A stretch of 64,000 nucleotides of DNA from Vitellaria paradoxa. Taxonomy: Eukaryota; Streptophyta; Magnoliopsida; Ericales; Sapotaceae. The stretch lies in contig CM034237.1 in assembly GCA_019916065.1 (NCBI GenBank), positions 23,333,752-23,397,751 on the forward strand. Reading direction: 5' to 3'. The notes beneath the pieces are model-generated. The model had not been told where the DNA came from and did not search any database. It saw nothing but the letters and a program-made list of their open reading frames with translations. Both the position numbers and the translations under genes were made by a program. This document shows positions 24,790-34,997 of the stretch, one piece after another. Position 1 is the stretch's first letter; the number at the start of each line of letters is the position of its first letter.

Positions 24790-25985
24790 GAGTTGAGCTC
24801 TCAATCTAAGTTGAGTTCCTTTCCTTAAATGATAGGCACTCACCTATATGTGCTAGGCGCATCCCTAGAGCAATGCTTATTTTCATAGTTATGCACAAAG
24901 CACTAACTGTCTCTTCTGTTGGAGTTGAACTCCCCAACAGAGTAAAACTCAATCTCTAGTTATGTGTGAGGCACTAACTATTACCTTTCATCTAGAGCAA
25001 GGCTGCTTTCCTTAACTAGTTATGCGCCAAGTGCAAACTCTCCTTGTCTGGAGCTAAGCTCCTTTCATAGTTATGTGTGATGTGCTAATTGTTTTTCCTT
25101 ATCCATATGTGTGAGGTGCAAACCTAAGTTAGAGTTATGTAGACCTGATCCCTTAATGGGGAACATAGGTAGCTCGGGTAGAAGACTTGAGTCCGGTCAC
25201 CCCAGCATAAAATGCTTACTTAGAGCTAAGCACTGCATTTGCACTATAGTTCAAATTAGGATAGAGTTATGTAGACTTTATCCCTTAACAAGGTACGTGG
25301 GTAACAGAAGGCTTGACTCTGGTCCCAATAGTATGAAGCATTGACTTGGAGCTAAGCTCTTTTCCTTGGTTAGACGCAAGGCGTTGACTTTCTCTGGAGC
25401 AAAGCTTCATTCCCCAGTTATGTACTTGGCACTAAGTATCTTTCTTGTTTAGAGCGAGGCCTTTCTCTAGTTAACCCTTTCTCAATTGTGCACTAAGTGC
25501 TAACAACTTTTTTTCCTAGTAGAGCAAGGCTCCTTTCCTCTAATTATGCACCACTGCTAATTATTCTCTTTCATCTAGAACTAGGCTTCATTTCCCAGTT
25601 AAGCACAAGGTCTAACTGTCTTTATTATATGGAGTGAAGTTTCTTCCCAAAGTTATGCATGAAGTGCTAACTTTCATTTCAGTCTTAGAGCCAAGCTTTG
25701 ACAATACAAAGACAATTACTCCTAATCCTTATCTAGAGCTAAGCTCTTTTACTCATCCCATATCAAAGCGAGGCTCCTTCATATATAACACTGACCCTAT
25801 CATGCCTATTTGCAAATTGCACCTGCACTAGGCACTACCCTAGAGCTACATTGACTTGATCCCTTAAAAGGGTATGTACGTATGTAGCTCGAGCAGAAAG
25901 ATTGAGTGCAATCTCCTCAGTCTTCATAGACTATCATCTACGCAATGTGCTAGCGTAAACTTAGAGCTAGGCTCTTTTATCCATC
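24790..25985 (+). repeat. Region of alternating mini-palindromes in LTR (about 55-65 bp units)
   Basis: Degenerate units each combine a GAGC-n3-GCTC mini-palindrome (for example GAGCTAAGCTC, GAGCGAGGCTC) with a 'agttatgcgc-n-aggtgctaact' half. Every few hundred bases a longer box with 'gatccctta' … 'agggta' … 'agctcgagcagaag' occurs (25147, 25279, 25858, and, beyond the solo LTR, 27572). The 3' LTR carries the same pattern at 36700-37400, and copies 1 and 2 do too. Confidence 0.7.
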
Positions 25986-25993
25986 TAGCATAT

Positions 25994-27531
25994 TAATTAC
26001 ACTTGAAAAGTGTAATTACAAATTCCATACTTTGATACTTATTGATGCATTTAAATAGTTAATTTGAAGTTTTGTCGTTATTTTATTTATAGTTTTATTT
26101 TCTTAATTGCTAGGAAAAGGGTAAAATAATGGAAGTTTATAATGATGAGAACGGCCTAGAAGATGAAGGAAAAGTTATGGTTCAGACCTCACCTTGGATG
26201 GCCGGACCAGCCCAAACACCTAGCATGGAGGAGAAAGAGAAATGGAGTAATGACATTCTGTGGTCGAGACCCCCTCCCAGACGATCGGGACCACAGTGAG
26301 CTCGTTTGGCTGAATCTGTGAAGGTGTCCATTTGTGGTCGAGACCCCCTCCCAGACGGTTGGGACCACAGTAGCCAAGCATGCACGGGTTCAAGCTGCAC
26401 TTTTTAGTGTTTCTATGTAGCCTTTTTATAAACCTTGTAAACGACCAAACTAGGGGAGAAACTTTTCATACTTTTCATATACTTTGGAGAGTTTTTTGAG
26501 AGCTTTTTCAATATTGTCATGGAGTTTATGGACTTTCTAGAAGTTAGTTTGTTCATCGCTATAGTTTCATTCCATTACTTTCTTTCAGAACTGTTTAACT
26601 TGTAAGTTTGATTTTGTTTCGCTCTTTAATAGTATGATTTATTGGTTTCAATTGGTAGATCGATTGATTATGTGCGTATTTATTATTTTTCATTTAAAAT
26701 AATGCTAGCGTAAAAACCCTAGTTCTTAATTCGACAGATCAAGGAAGGTTAGTTTATTAAACACTATGGGATGTGCGTAGACCCTTCGCATGGGTTGCGA
26801 AAGCTTATGCGTAGGGATCTACTATTTTTAAACCTATTTTAACTTGTTTCGAAAACGAAAACCTTTAACCATATTTGCTGAAATAACTGGTATGGGTTTT
26901 CGATTATCATTGATTAATACTTTTGAACAAATTAAAAGTAGGATTCAAGTTCAATTCTGATTTCGTTTGATTGAAAAGACTTTCGAAAACAAAATTTTTA
27001 ACCATATTCGTTTGAAATCACTGGTACTACTTTTGAATTTAAATATTCTCAATATTTTTGAACAAACTCTTAATTCGGATTTGAACCCACATATCCCATC
27101 ATGAAGTAGTGATACCTGGACTTGAAAGTTGAATCAAAAACCTTTTTAATATTGAATTTGTCATTCAATTTAGAATTCTGATATTTAATTTGCTTTGAAA
27201 TTTAGATTAGTTCAATTGTTGAATTTTAAAAGTTCATCAAACTTCTTGAATTGACGTTTAATTCATTTACAACCTAAAATAGAAATTTGAATTGCTGATT
27301 CCTTTAAGTAGTAATTTAACTTTAAGTTTGAATTTCAATTTTGTGAAACCTTAGGATTTAGTTTCAATTGAATATCAAACATCGTTTATATTTAAGTTTT
27401 GAATTCACTTATAACCTTGAAACTGAATAATATAGGCTCCCTGTGAATTTGACCTCGACTCATCAAGTTAAAACTACGACTGCCCTCTTGCACTTGAGAG
27501 GTAGAACCCACACATATTTTAAGGTCGGTCA
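25994..27531 (+). mobile_element. Athila-like solo LTR inserted in the gypsy 5' LTR
   Basis: 1538 bp, starting TAATTACACTTG and ending GGTCA, flanked by perfect CATAT duplications (25989-25993, 27532-27536). The 3' LTR of the host element has an uninterrupted site: 'ccatctagcatgtagtc' at 37314-37330 corresponds to the two flanks joined with one copy of the duplication. Its start matches the LTR at 48623-50323 (TGATTACACTTGAAAA on its own strand), and its end block 'ctccctgtgaatttgacctc' (27437) matches 17219. A 40-bp duplicated motif 'tggtcgagaccccctccc' lies at 26261 and 26335. No internal region or second LTR, hence a solo LTR. Confidence 0.88.
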
Positions 27532-28191
27532 CATATAGTTTGTACGACCTTAGGTCTAAACTACATTGACCTGATCCATAGGGTACGTAGGAAGCTCGAG
27601 CACATAGCATAAGTTTGGTCACCTTGATCTTTACTGGCCATCTTCAAATCCTCATTTCATTCTCAGCATACACACATAATTATATAAAACATCCTAGGAT
27701 ACATCACTGCCCCATAAGTAGGCATTATACTATGCTCACACACATGAAATAAGCTGAAATCCCATTTTATGCATCATTTATATTCTTGGGTTGCATGCTA
27801 TGATCATCATAAACCAGAGTATTATACTCTGAGACCATGAATATAAAGAGTGGAAAGGGACTCTGGATACCCCTAGGTATATAGGTGTGATGGTTTCCAT
27901 GTGAAGCCATATCTCTGATTGCACAGACAAAATGACAATCACTAAAAATAGGCCTATTATCACAATTTCAAAAAACATAAATTAAAACACCTTCTAACTT
28001 AAACCAAAACTCGAGCAACTCAACACACCCATTTTGAAAGTGTCGGCGACTTTTATTCTCTGTAATTAAGGCATTCTTTTCAAAGCAAAACCATACTTTC
28101 TATATTTAGGCGATCTCAGACGCACCATGTCGTAATAAAGTCTCACGACCTGCACTTGTCGACCCCTGGGCAGGGATCTAGTCATGATAAC

Positions 28192-28210
28192 TGGTGACTC
28201 TGCTAGGGAC
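28192..28210 (+). other. Primer-binding site of gypsy copy 3
   Basis: TGGTGACTCTGCTAGGGAC, two bases after the 5' LTR. It is equivalent to 7576-7594 and to the minus-strand site at 1511-1528. Confidence 0.75.
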
Positions 28211-29862
28211 AATAGCTCCTGTGTCGAGAGGTCAACCATAGTTTCCCCTCTTCGTAGTTGTTATCTACATCATAGTCTTTAGTTTACTTAATCAAAGAAT
28301 ACAACCCATTTTTAACTAAGATGCCTACGTTTTTACATTTACTCTTATACTGTGCATAACAACTCATTCAACTACAAATAAATTAGGCGTATATGTATAT
28401 CATGCTTTTTGCAGGATGTATGAATAAACAAGGCAAATGCTTTATTTCTTTCCCTATCTGTTATAAATCTGTAGTATCCTACATCACATGTGGTGCACAT
28501 CATTGAGCATGCTATGCATAACCCATTTTTACCCAGTAGTTAGTAGAGGAGGTCAATGGGTCCCTCTAACATATGGCTGTGCATACAGTCCTCCTGATAG
28601 AGTACCAAACTTCTTCCCAACTGGATCACCAACCTGAGAAGGTTTTCTTCAGAGAACTGGAGGTTAGAAGATCCGGTGACTGTTAAAACTTTCTAAGATG
28701 CATTAAGTCAAGCCGTGAGCCTTATGTCACATATGGACAAGCCATAGGCTAGAGCCTCAAAAAATGAATTTTTATAAGAACATTGGAGAGGACAGTGCTA
28801 ACCCGTTTGTTCCCTATAATTGCATTCAACATCACTCATACATAGTAGAGGAGACAACTCATTTCTATCTCTGCATAGCAACAAAGCTTACCCATTATTG
28901 TCTAAGGGTCCAAGTTGCTAATAGACCATTCCTCTATGCACAATGTTGAAGTTTACTCTTTTAAATAAAATAAAGAGATTGTACTTAAGTCCAAGTTTGT
29001 CCTACATTTACCTACTAAATCAAAATCAATGCATATTCTAGCTCAAAACTTTTTTTTTTTTTATCCAATCTCACCTCAAAATTGTCAAAAGTTTTGACTC
29101 GAAACTTTGTCGGATTTGAGTTTAAGATTTGGTAGAATCTCTAAACCTAGGCAAAAATCTCCAAAAACACTCTATTGTTTTCATCTTCAATTCCAGTTGT
29201 AGTTTCAACCCAAAACTCTACTGAATTTGGGATAGAAATCCCAAGATAGAGTTTCTCCAAACTTCTATCTAGATTTGTAGTTTTGTCAAAACTACCTAAA
29301 AACCTGCAACAGTTTCAACATAAAACTTTGCAAGGCTTAAGGCAGGATTTTTGTCAAAATTCCACCAAAAATTTGTCAATGTTTCAACTTAAAACTTTAC
29401 CAAAATTCTAGTAGATTTTGAACTAAAATATATAAAGATAAAAACTCAGTTGGGTCAATAAAAGGGCACCCATTCAAATAAAGAGCAAGCTCTATTCAGC
29501 CAAACAATGACTATCCAATGAAGATGGAGACCAAAGAGTAGTGGATTTTTATTCATTCTTTAATGTAAAAGTATTCATCGTATTTTATAAAATTAATACT
29601 CATTTCAATTCATTCATTATTTGTAATCTTTCTTCCAATGACAAATTTGAGTAGGATGAGGTAATAAAATAAGGATTGTGGTGACAATCTCTTTGCATAC
29701 AATCATTCTTTCCCTAACCAATGAGGATGACCTCAGAAATAAAATCAAATAAAATTTTATTTGAAATCATTTTTAATAAACTGTCATTTTCATAATAGGA
29801 GCTATACTACCATTTGTTTGCTCAACATTTCTTTGTTAAATACTAACTTTGTAATTAGAGAC
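28211..29862 (+). other. Gypsy copy 3 leader (5' UTR)
   Basis: Non-coding leader homologous to 7595-9000 and to the inverse of 1-1510. Positions 29060-29430 repeat a roughly 55-bp unit with 'aaaactctactgaatttggg'-type cores. The small frame at 28764-28949 has no counterpart in the other copies and is taken as chance. Confidence 0.65.
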
Positions 29863-31490
29863 ATGGCATCTTTATCCGAAGCATTCAACAATGCTAGAAC
29901 ACAAGCACTAGCATAATTGCATTAGAAAGAACAAGTTAGCTACAACTGATCCCAGCTTTCAACACTAGTTTCACCTCTAATACCACTTCTGACATCCCTC
30001 CAACGTGACCACCTACACTGATAATGGTCTACCAAGCATACTCATCCCATCTTTCTTTGGGACCTTACCAACTATCATTCCAAGAATGGCAATTCTTGCA
30101 TCAAACTTTCAAAACCCCACTCATCAAATAGCTAACTCTAGCACACCTCTATACCCTCTTTTCCAATCTCTTAACCTCCAAAATTCCAACCCAGTAGCTT
30201 TCTACAACAACAATCATCACACCATCTACCACAGTCACCCCAATCTCTGCCTCTTTCAATAATGGAGCCTGTCTTGGCCCAAAAACTCAAAAATATTGAA
30301 GAGGCTTTGAAGAATCACTCGACAACCCTGTCTATGAAAATACTGATTTTCAAAACTTATGCTTATTCCCAAACCTAAAGCTACCTTCCAATTTCAAGAT
30401 GCAAGAGTTCTCCAAGTATAGTGGCACAGAAGACCCCATTGCTCATCTCAGGCTCTATGTTGGTGCTCTCTATCATTATAATGACAACCACCCTCTTATG
30501 ATGCAGCTCTTTCAACAAATCCTCATCGGCATAGTACTTCAATGGTATTCACATCTAGGCATGACCCATAAGAAGTTGGGAAGATCTCACAGCCGTCTTC
30601 ATTAAATACAAATATAATTGTGAGTTGGCTATTGATAGATGCTTCCTAATGATCATGAAGAAGTCCGACTATGTGAACTTTCATGCTTATGCTTTAAGGT
30701 AGCGAGAAAGTGCATCCCAAGTTGATCCGCCCTTAACCAACTAGAATTCACCAGAATCTTTGTGCAAGCACTCAAAAGGATGTAGTTTGATAGGATGTTT
30801 TCAAACCCACACTACTCCTTTGCTGAGCTCATAATTCAAGAAGGCATTCAGTCTGGTCCATTGATTGATCCTTATTCTAAGAACACCTTTAACAAGATAG
30901 AGACTGAAAGGTAATTAGAAATAGCTAAAGTGCTGTCCTCCAAATCTACAGGGCTACTCTTTTCTTTAACACAGCAGAATGCATTCTAAAGGCAAGGAAC
31001 AGATAATCGTCTTCAGTCTTAACCCAGGTCAAGAAGAGCTCTTTCAAAGTTGGTTTGCACCTTGACTGAGGCCTAGCAACAACTCCTTACTGTACATCAG
31101 ATTAATTGTCTATCATACCAGGTGCTGACACCATCTTTCTCTCGCTCTTATGATCTTTCTAAGAGCTGTGTATATCATAGAGGATCATTAGGTCATGACA
31201 TCAAAAGCTGCTTTATGTTGAAGCATAAAATTGAAAACATGATTGATAAAGGGCAGATAATAGTGCATGATCTCAAGCATCAGTACAAAATGGTTTGCAG
31301 GAGCTTAACATTTTTTTCTGTTTTCATTTGCAATTTCTTACACATATTAAAATTTTAAAAAGAAAAAGAACTTGGATTTCAAAAAAGGGAATCAAACAAA
31401 AATTAGAGTCAAAGCAAAGGCAAAACAAGAAGTACAAACATCATCGACGACCCAAGGACCTTAGAAGAAAAAAAACAAGCAATGACTAAA
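29863..31490 (+). pseudogene. Retrotransposon gag pseudogene (Tat/Ogre-like), copy 3
   Basis: Begins MASLSEAFNNARTQALA at 29863 and then meets a stop. The frame is regained at 30005 ('FFGTLPTIIPRMA'). The capsid-like core is clearest at 30399-30605: 'FSKYSGTEDPIAHLRLYVGA', then 'NDNHPLMMQLFQ', then 'LQWYSHL', continuing out of frame with 'KYKYNCELAID' and 'SDYVNFHAYALR'. A finger-like motif CVYHRGSLGHDIKSC (31155-31199) followed by 'KHKIENMIDKGQI' closes it. This organisation matches plant Ty3/gypsy gag of the Tat/Ogre type. Several stops and frameshifts make it non-coding today. It would have assembled the particle that packages element RNA. Confidence 0.8.
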
Positions 31491-32690
31491 CACTAGCTCT
31501 TAAGCATCAAGAACAACGGAGAATGCCGGCTCTTCAAAGGAAGAATCAGATGACCTTGGGTTTGCTTAACCCCAGAAAAATAATTTGAGCCTTAATTATC
31601 CTTCATTTCTATAACCTTAACCCATAGTCTACATTACAGTCCAAATAAAGACCTTTTAGATTGAAGCTGATAGCTTTGTTCAAATATAACCATCAAAGGC
31701 ACTCGAAGAGTTCCCTAAGACAGAAGGACAAATTCTTAAGACAAAGGAAGCATGCTAAAGTAGAAGACCTTACAGATGATCCTTGGTATATTTTACTTGA
31801 ATAGAAATAGGATTTTGAGCTTGGACATTCATCTCATTTTTTTAAATCCTAAAACCAGGCTTACATTATAACCTAAATTAAAGTCCTCTCTGATTGACAA
31901 TGGTCATTTAGTCAGAGGGCTGTCATAAGCTAGGAGCAACCCTTTCTTTCAAACACATAAAACCTTGTCAATTGATTATGGTTTATTAATCTAAAAGCTC
32001 CTAAAGTAAAGAAATCCTTGAAGAAATAGAAAGCATACTTAGTGACTAAGTCTCCTGATAAAATTGCAAACGTAGTTAATACCTCATTGAACACTTCAAA
32101 AGTGAGGTCATTTACAAAAGAAGATTTTTCAAAAAAGTGCTCGAGCAGTCATTCTATCACACTAAGTGAGTCACACATCTTGTAAATCATCTAGTCACTC
32201 ATTTTCAAACTAGACATCTGGAACATATTTTAACCAATGCATACTAGATTCTTTCATTCAAATTCATTCATCAATATAATTTAATTTTGAAAAATAAAGC
32301 ATTACATGACTTTATTTAGAAATCAAGACCACGCACGGTCACACCCCAGTTTTCAAATTGCTAAGCAAAATTTCAAAATTCAAACATTTTCAAAATCAAA
32401 AGATCATACACATGATAATGCACATCTTATAGGCACCTAACAATGACCTTGACAACATCACATTGAAATTGCACAAAACAAACATGAACACATCAACTCA
32501 TGAGGCTGGTACCCTCGTCAACAACATTCAGTGCAAGGTAACAACCAAAGAGTAAGGCATCCTTCACAAAGTTAACTACAAAGCATAGACTCAATCATCA
32601 ATCGAAAAATAAAGATCAAACAGCAATTCAGGAATAAAAGCTCCTGTCTAGAAGATAACTACAAGGGTAAGAATTCATCAAACATGTTAC
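31491..32690 (+). other. Post-gag region of gypsy copy 3, no recognisable pol
   Basis: This is where protease, reverse transcriptase and integrase should be. I find only short closed frames. One patch near 31890-31925 reads 'SLIDNGHLVRGL', faintly like a protease 'DNG' context, but it cannot be extended. The length (1.2 kb) is far too short for a pol region (over 3 kb). Confidence 0.55.
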
Positions 32691-32699
32691 CTGAATCAA

Positions 32700-33400
32700 C
32701 ATGTTAGACACAGGATTTAGATGCCTGAGGTAGGTCGTGAAATGCAAAACTCAGATGACCAACTTGGAAAAGAAGTTTCCTTTCTGAAGTCTTGTGTGAG
32801 ACACAAACTTAGATGCCAGTTTGATACCTAAATCTGTGCATTAGACACAGGATTCAGATGCCTAAGACTGAGTGTGAAATGTAAAACTTAGATGACCAAT
32901 TTGAAGATAAGTCTCCTTTATGAAGTTTTGTGTGTGACATAGACTCAGATGCTGGTGTGTTACCTAAATCCATGTGGTAGACACAAGATTCAAATGCCTG
33001 AGGCTGAGCGTGAAACATAAAACTCAGATGACCGATTCGAAAAAAAAGTTTCCTTTCTAAAGTCTTGTGTGAGATGTAGACTTAGATGTTGGTCTGATAA
33101 ACACAACATTCAAATGCCTAAGGCTGAGTGTGAAATGCAAAACTCAAATGATTGATTCAGAAAAAGAGTGTCCTTTTCAAAGTTAGGCGCTAAACATAGA
33201 CTCAGATGCTGGTTTGTTACTTGAATCTGCGTGTTAGACACAGGATTCAGATGCCTAAGGCTGAGTATGAAATGTAAAACTCAAATGATCGATTTGGAAA
33301 TGAGGTTTCTTTTCTAAAAGTAGATTCTAGGAATAGACTCAGATGTCGTTTTGTTACCTAAACCTAGGATTTGGATAATTGAGGTTGACAACAAGTCATG
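32700..33400 (+). repeat. Tandem array, ~136-bp unit, about 5 copies
   Basis: The landmark 'ATGCCTRAGGCTGAG' recurs at 32721, 32858, 32994, 33114 and 33251, with spacings of 137, 136, 120 and 137. Each unit also holds 'aaaactcagatgacc', 'tttcctttctgaagtcttgtg' (shortened copies occur) and 'acacaggattcag'. It lies in the 3' untranslated part of the gypsy element. Confidence 0.85.
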
Positions 33401-33419
33401 AAACTTAGAAGACTAAATA

Positions 33420-33680
33420 TAGCTAAGATCGGGAGTAAAGCTCCTTCCTAGGCCAAACCATATAGAGTAAAGCTTAGGAACAAAGCTTTTTTCCATTTTG
33501 AACTATAAAGCAAAGCTCTAGAGTGAAACTCCTTTCCATTCTAAACCATAGAGTGAAGCTCCTTTCCATTCCAAACCATAGAGTGACACTTGGCAGCAAA
33601 GCTCATTTCCTTTCCAAACTATAGAGTGAAGCTCCTCAGGTTACTAAACCATAGAGTGGAGCTCCTTACTTTGGAGTTTT
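33420..33680 (+). repeat. Short repeats 'ccatagagtgaagctcctttcc'-type (about 35-45 bp)
   Basis: Six or seven imperfect units, each with 'accatagagtgaagctcc' and a mini-palindrome GAGTGAAGCTC. They resemble the unit that fills the LTR of copy 2 at 5960-6520, so an LTR-type repeat also occurs in the 3' UTR here. Confidence 0.7.
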
Positions 33681-33689
33681 ATACTCTCT

Positions 33690-34250
33690 TTTTGAAGTCT
33701 TGTGCCTGCCATAGGATTCGTAGTCAACCTTAGAGTTTTATTCTCCCCTTCTAAAGTCTTGTTCTCACTATTACAAGACTTAGAGTCTAACCTTGGAGTT
33801 AGTACTCCCCTTTTGAAGTCTTGTTCTCACCATCACGAGACTCAGAGTCTAACCTCAGAGTTTGTACTTCCCGTCCGAAGTCTTGTTATTATCACAAGAC
33901 TTAGAGTCAAATCTCTAAGTTAATTAGTAATCCCCTTTTAAGTCTTGTTCTCACCATCACAAGGCTCAGTGTCTAACCTCAAAGTTAGTACTCCCCTTCT
34001 GAAGTCTTGTTCTCACCATCACAAGACCCAGACTCAGAGTCAGTACTCTCCTTCTAAAATCTTGTTGTCGCTATCACAAGACCCAGAGTCCAATCTCAGA
34101 GTCAGTGCTCTCCTTCTAAAGTCTTGTTCTCACCATTACAAGACTTGAAGTCCAACCTTAGAGTTAGTACTCTCCTTTTGCAATCTTGTGTCTGCCATAG
34201 GACTCAGAGTTAGCCTAGGAGTTTGTTCTCCCCTTCCAAAATCTTGTAGA
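33690..34250 (+). repeat. Tandem array, ~62-bp unit, about 9 copies
   Basis: The unit starts 'AAGTCTTGTTCTCACCATCAC', less one base, and continues 'aagactcagagtctaacct' and 'gagttagtactccccttct'. Starts are near 33693, 33753, 33815, 33878, 33939, 34001, 34058, 34120 and 34180. The apparent open frames at 33702-33923 and 33945-34148 are products of the repeat. It could be the seed of a satellite. Confidence 0.87.
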
Positions 34251-34259
34251 GAGAAAAGC

Positions 34260-34978
34260 TCTCTTTTTAAAATCTAATGCAAGGCGTAGGATTAGATATC
34301 AACTTGAGAGTGAAGCTCTTTTCTCATAATCCAATGCGAGGCATAAGATTGGATATTAATCTATGAGCTAGGCTTATTTTCTCAAAATCTAATATGAGGA
34401 TTAGATATTAATCTATTAGCTCCTAATCTAACCAAACTTGGTAGAATGAGCCTTGGGAGCAAGGCTCCTTACCTTACCTAACCAGAAAAAGTGAGGCTTG
34501 GAGCTAAGTTACTTACCTTAGTAACCAAATAAAGCAAAGCTCAATCTAATGATTAGGTATAAGATCAATTAGCCATTTGGAAACGAAGCACCCATCCTCA
34601 AAATTAGTGCAAAGCACAAGCATATATTTATGAGTGAGGCTCATTTCTTCCAAACTTATGCAAAATTTAAACCCATGAGTGAGGCTCATTTCTTCCAAAC
34701 CAATGTGAGATAAATAATCGTTTACTAGTTCAATTTTTGAGATTGCTTTTCAAAGTCAAATGTAGAGTACAACTCATCTATCAGCTCAAGAGTGAAGCTT
34801 ATTTTTTCAAAGACAAGTGCGAGGTACAAACACATCTTTAAATTCCAAGAAGGCAACTGCTGCAGCTACTCAAGTGTGAGGCATCAACCAAGCTGTAAGG
34901 TCTTTCTTTCTTTGTTTTAGAATACAAGGGAGTAAAATAGGTTGTCTCTTTTTCATTTTCTACCTTAGACAGGCTAAG
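34260..34978 (+). other. Remainder of gypsy 3' untranslated region
   Basis: Degenerate repeats around 'aatctaatgcgaggc' (34270-34430), then scattered 'gagtgaggctcatttcttcc' units (34640, 34680). No gene. Ends in the purine-rich stretch before the 3' LTR. Confidence 0.6.
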
Positions 34979-34997
34979 GTAGAAAAAGAATGGTAGC
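34979..34997 (+). other. Probable polypurine tract of gypsy copy 3
   Basis: The purine-rich 'gtagaaaaagaatggtag' lies immediately before the 3' LTR. Position fits the plus-strand primer. The sequence is not perfect because of decay. Confidence 0.45.

Larger units (their letters stand above)
22631..28189 (+). mobile_element. Gypsy copy 3: 5' LTR (with inserted solo LTR)
   Basis: 5559 bp as it stands. Removing the Athila-like solo LTR (25994-27531) and one CATAT duplicate leaves about 4.0 kb. Order of parts: a U3 body homologous to 34998-36030, a TTTGCAAA-rich segment (23690-23930), TATA box 23942, CATG array 24125-24490, mini-palindrome region 24790-25985 and 27540-27620, and the terminal part to ATA at 28189. 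The stretch about 24130-25290 has no counterpart in the 3' LTR, which accounts for most of the length difference. Confidence 0.88.

Noticed and set aside
26182..26400. Minus-strand frames with an internal duplication
   Set aside because: They lie inside the Athila-like solo LTR and arise from the duplicated 'tggtcgagaccccctccc' motif.
33702..34148. Two repetitive Ser/Leu-rich frames
   Set aside because: They are translations of the 62-bp tandem array (the unit is not a multiple of three and the frame drifts).
32690..34900. CRISPR-like regular repeats
   Set aside because: Repeats are directly adjacent without unique spacers and are diverged tandem units in a retrotransposon UTR; plant genomic context.
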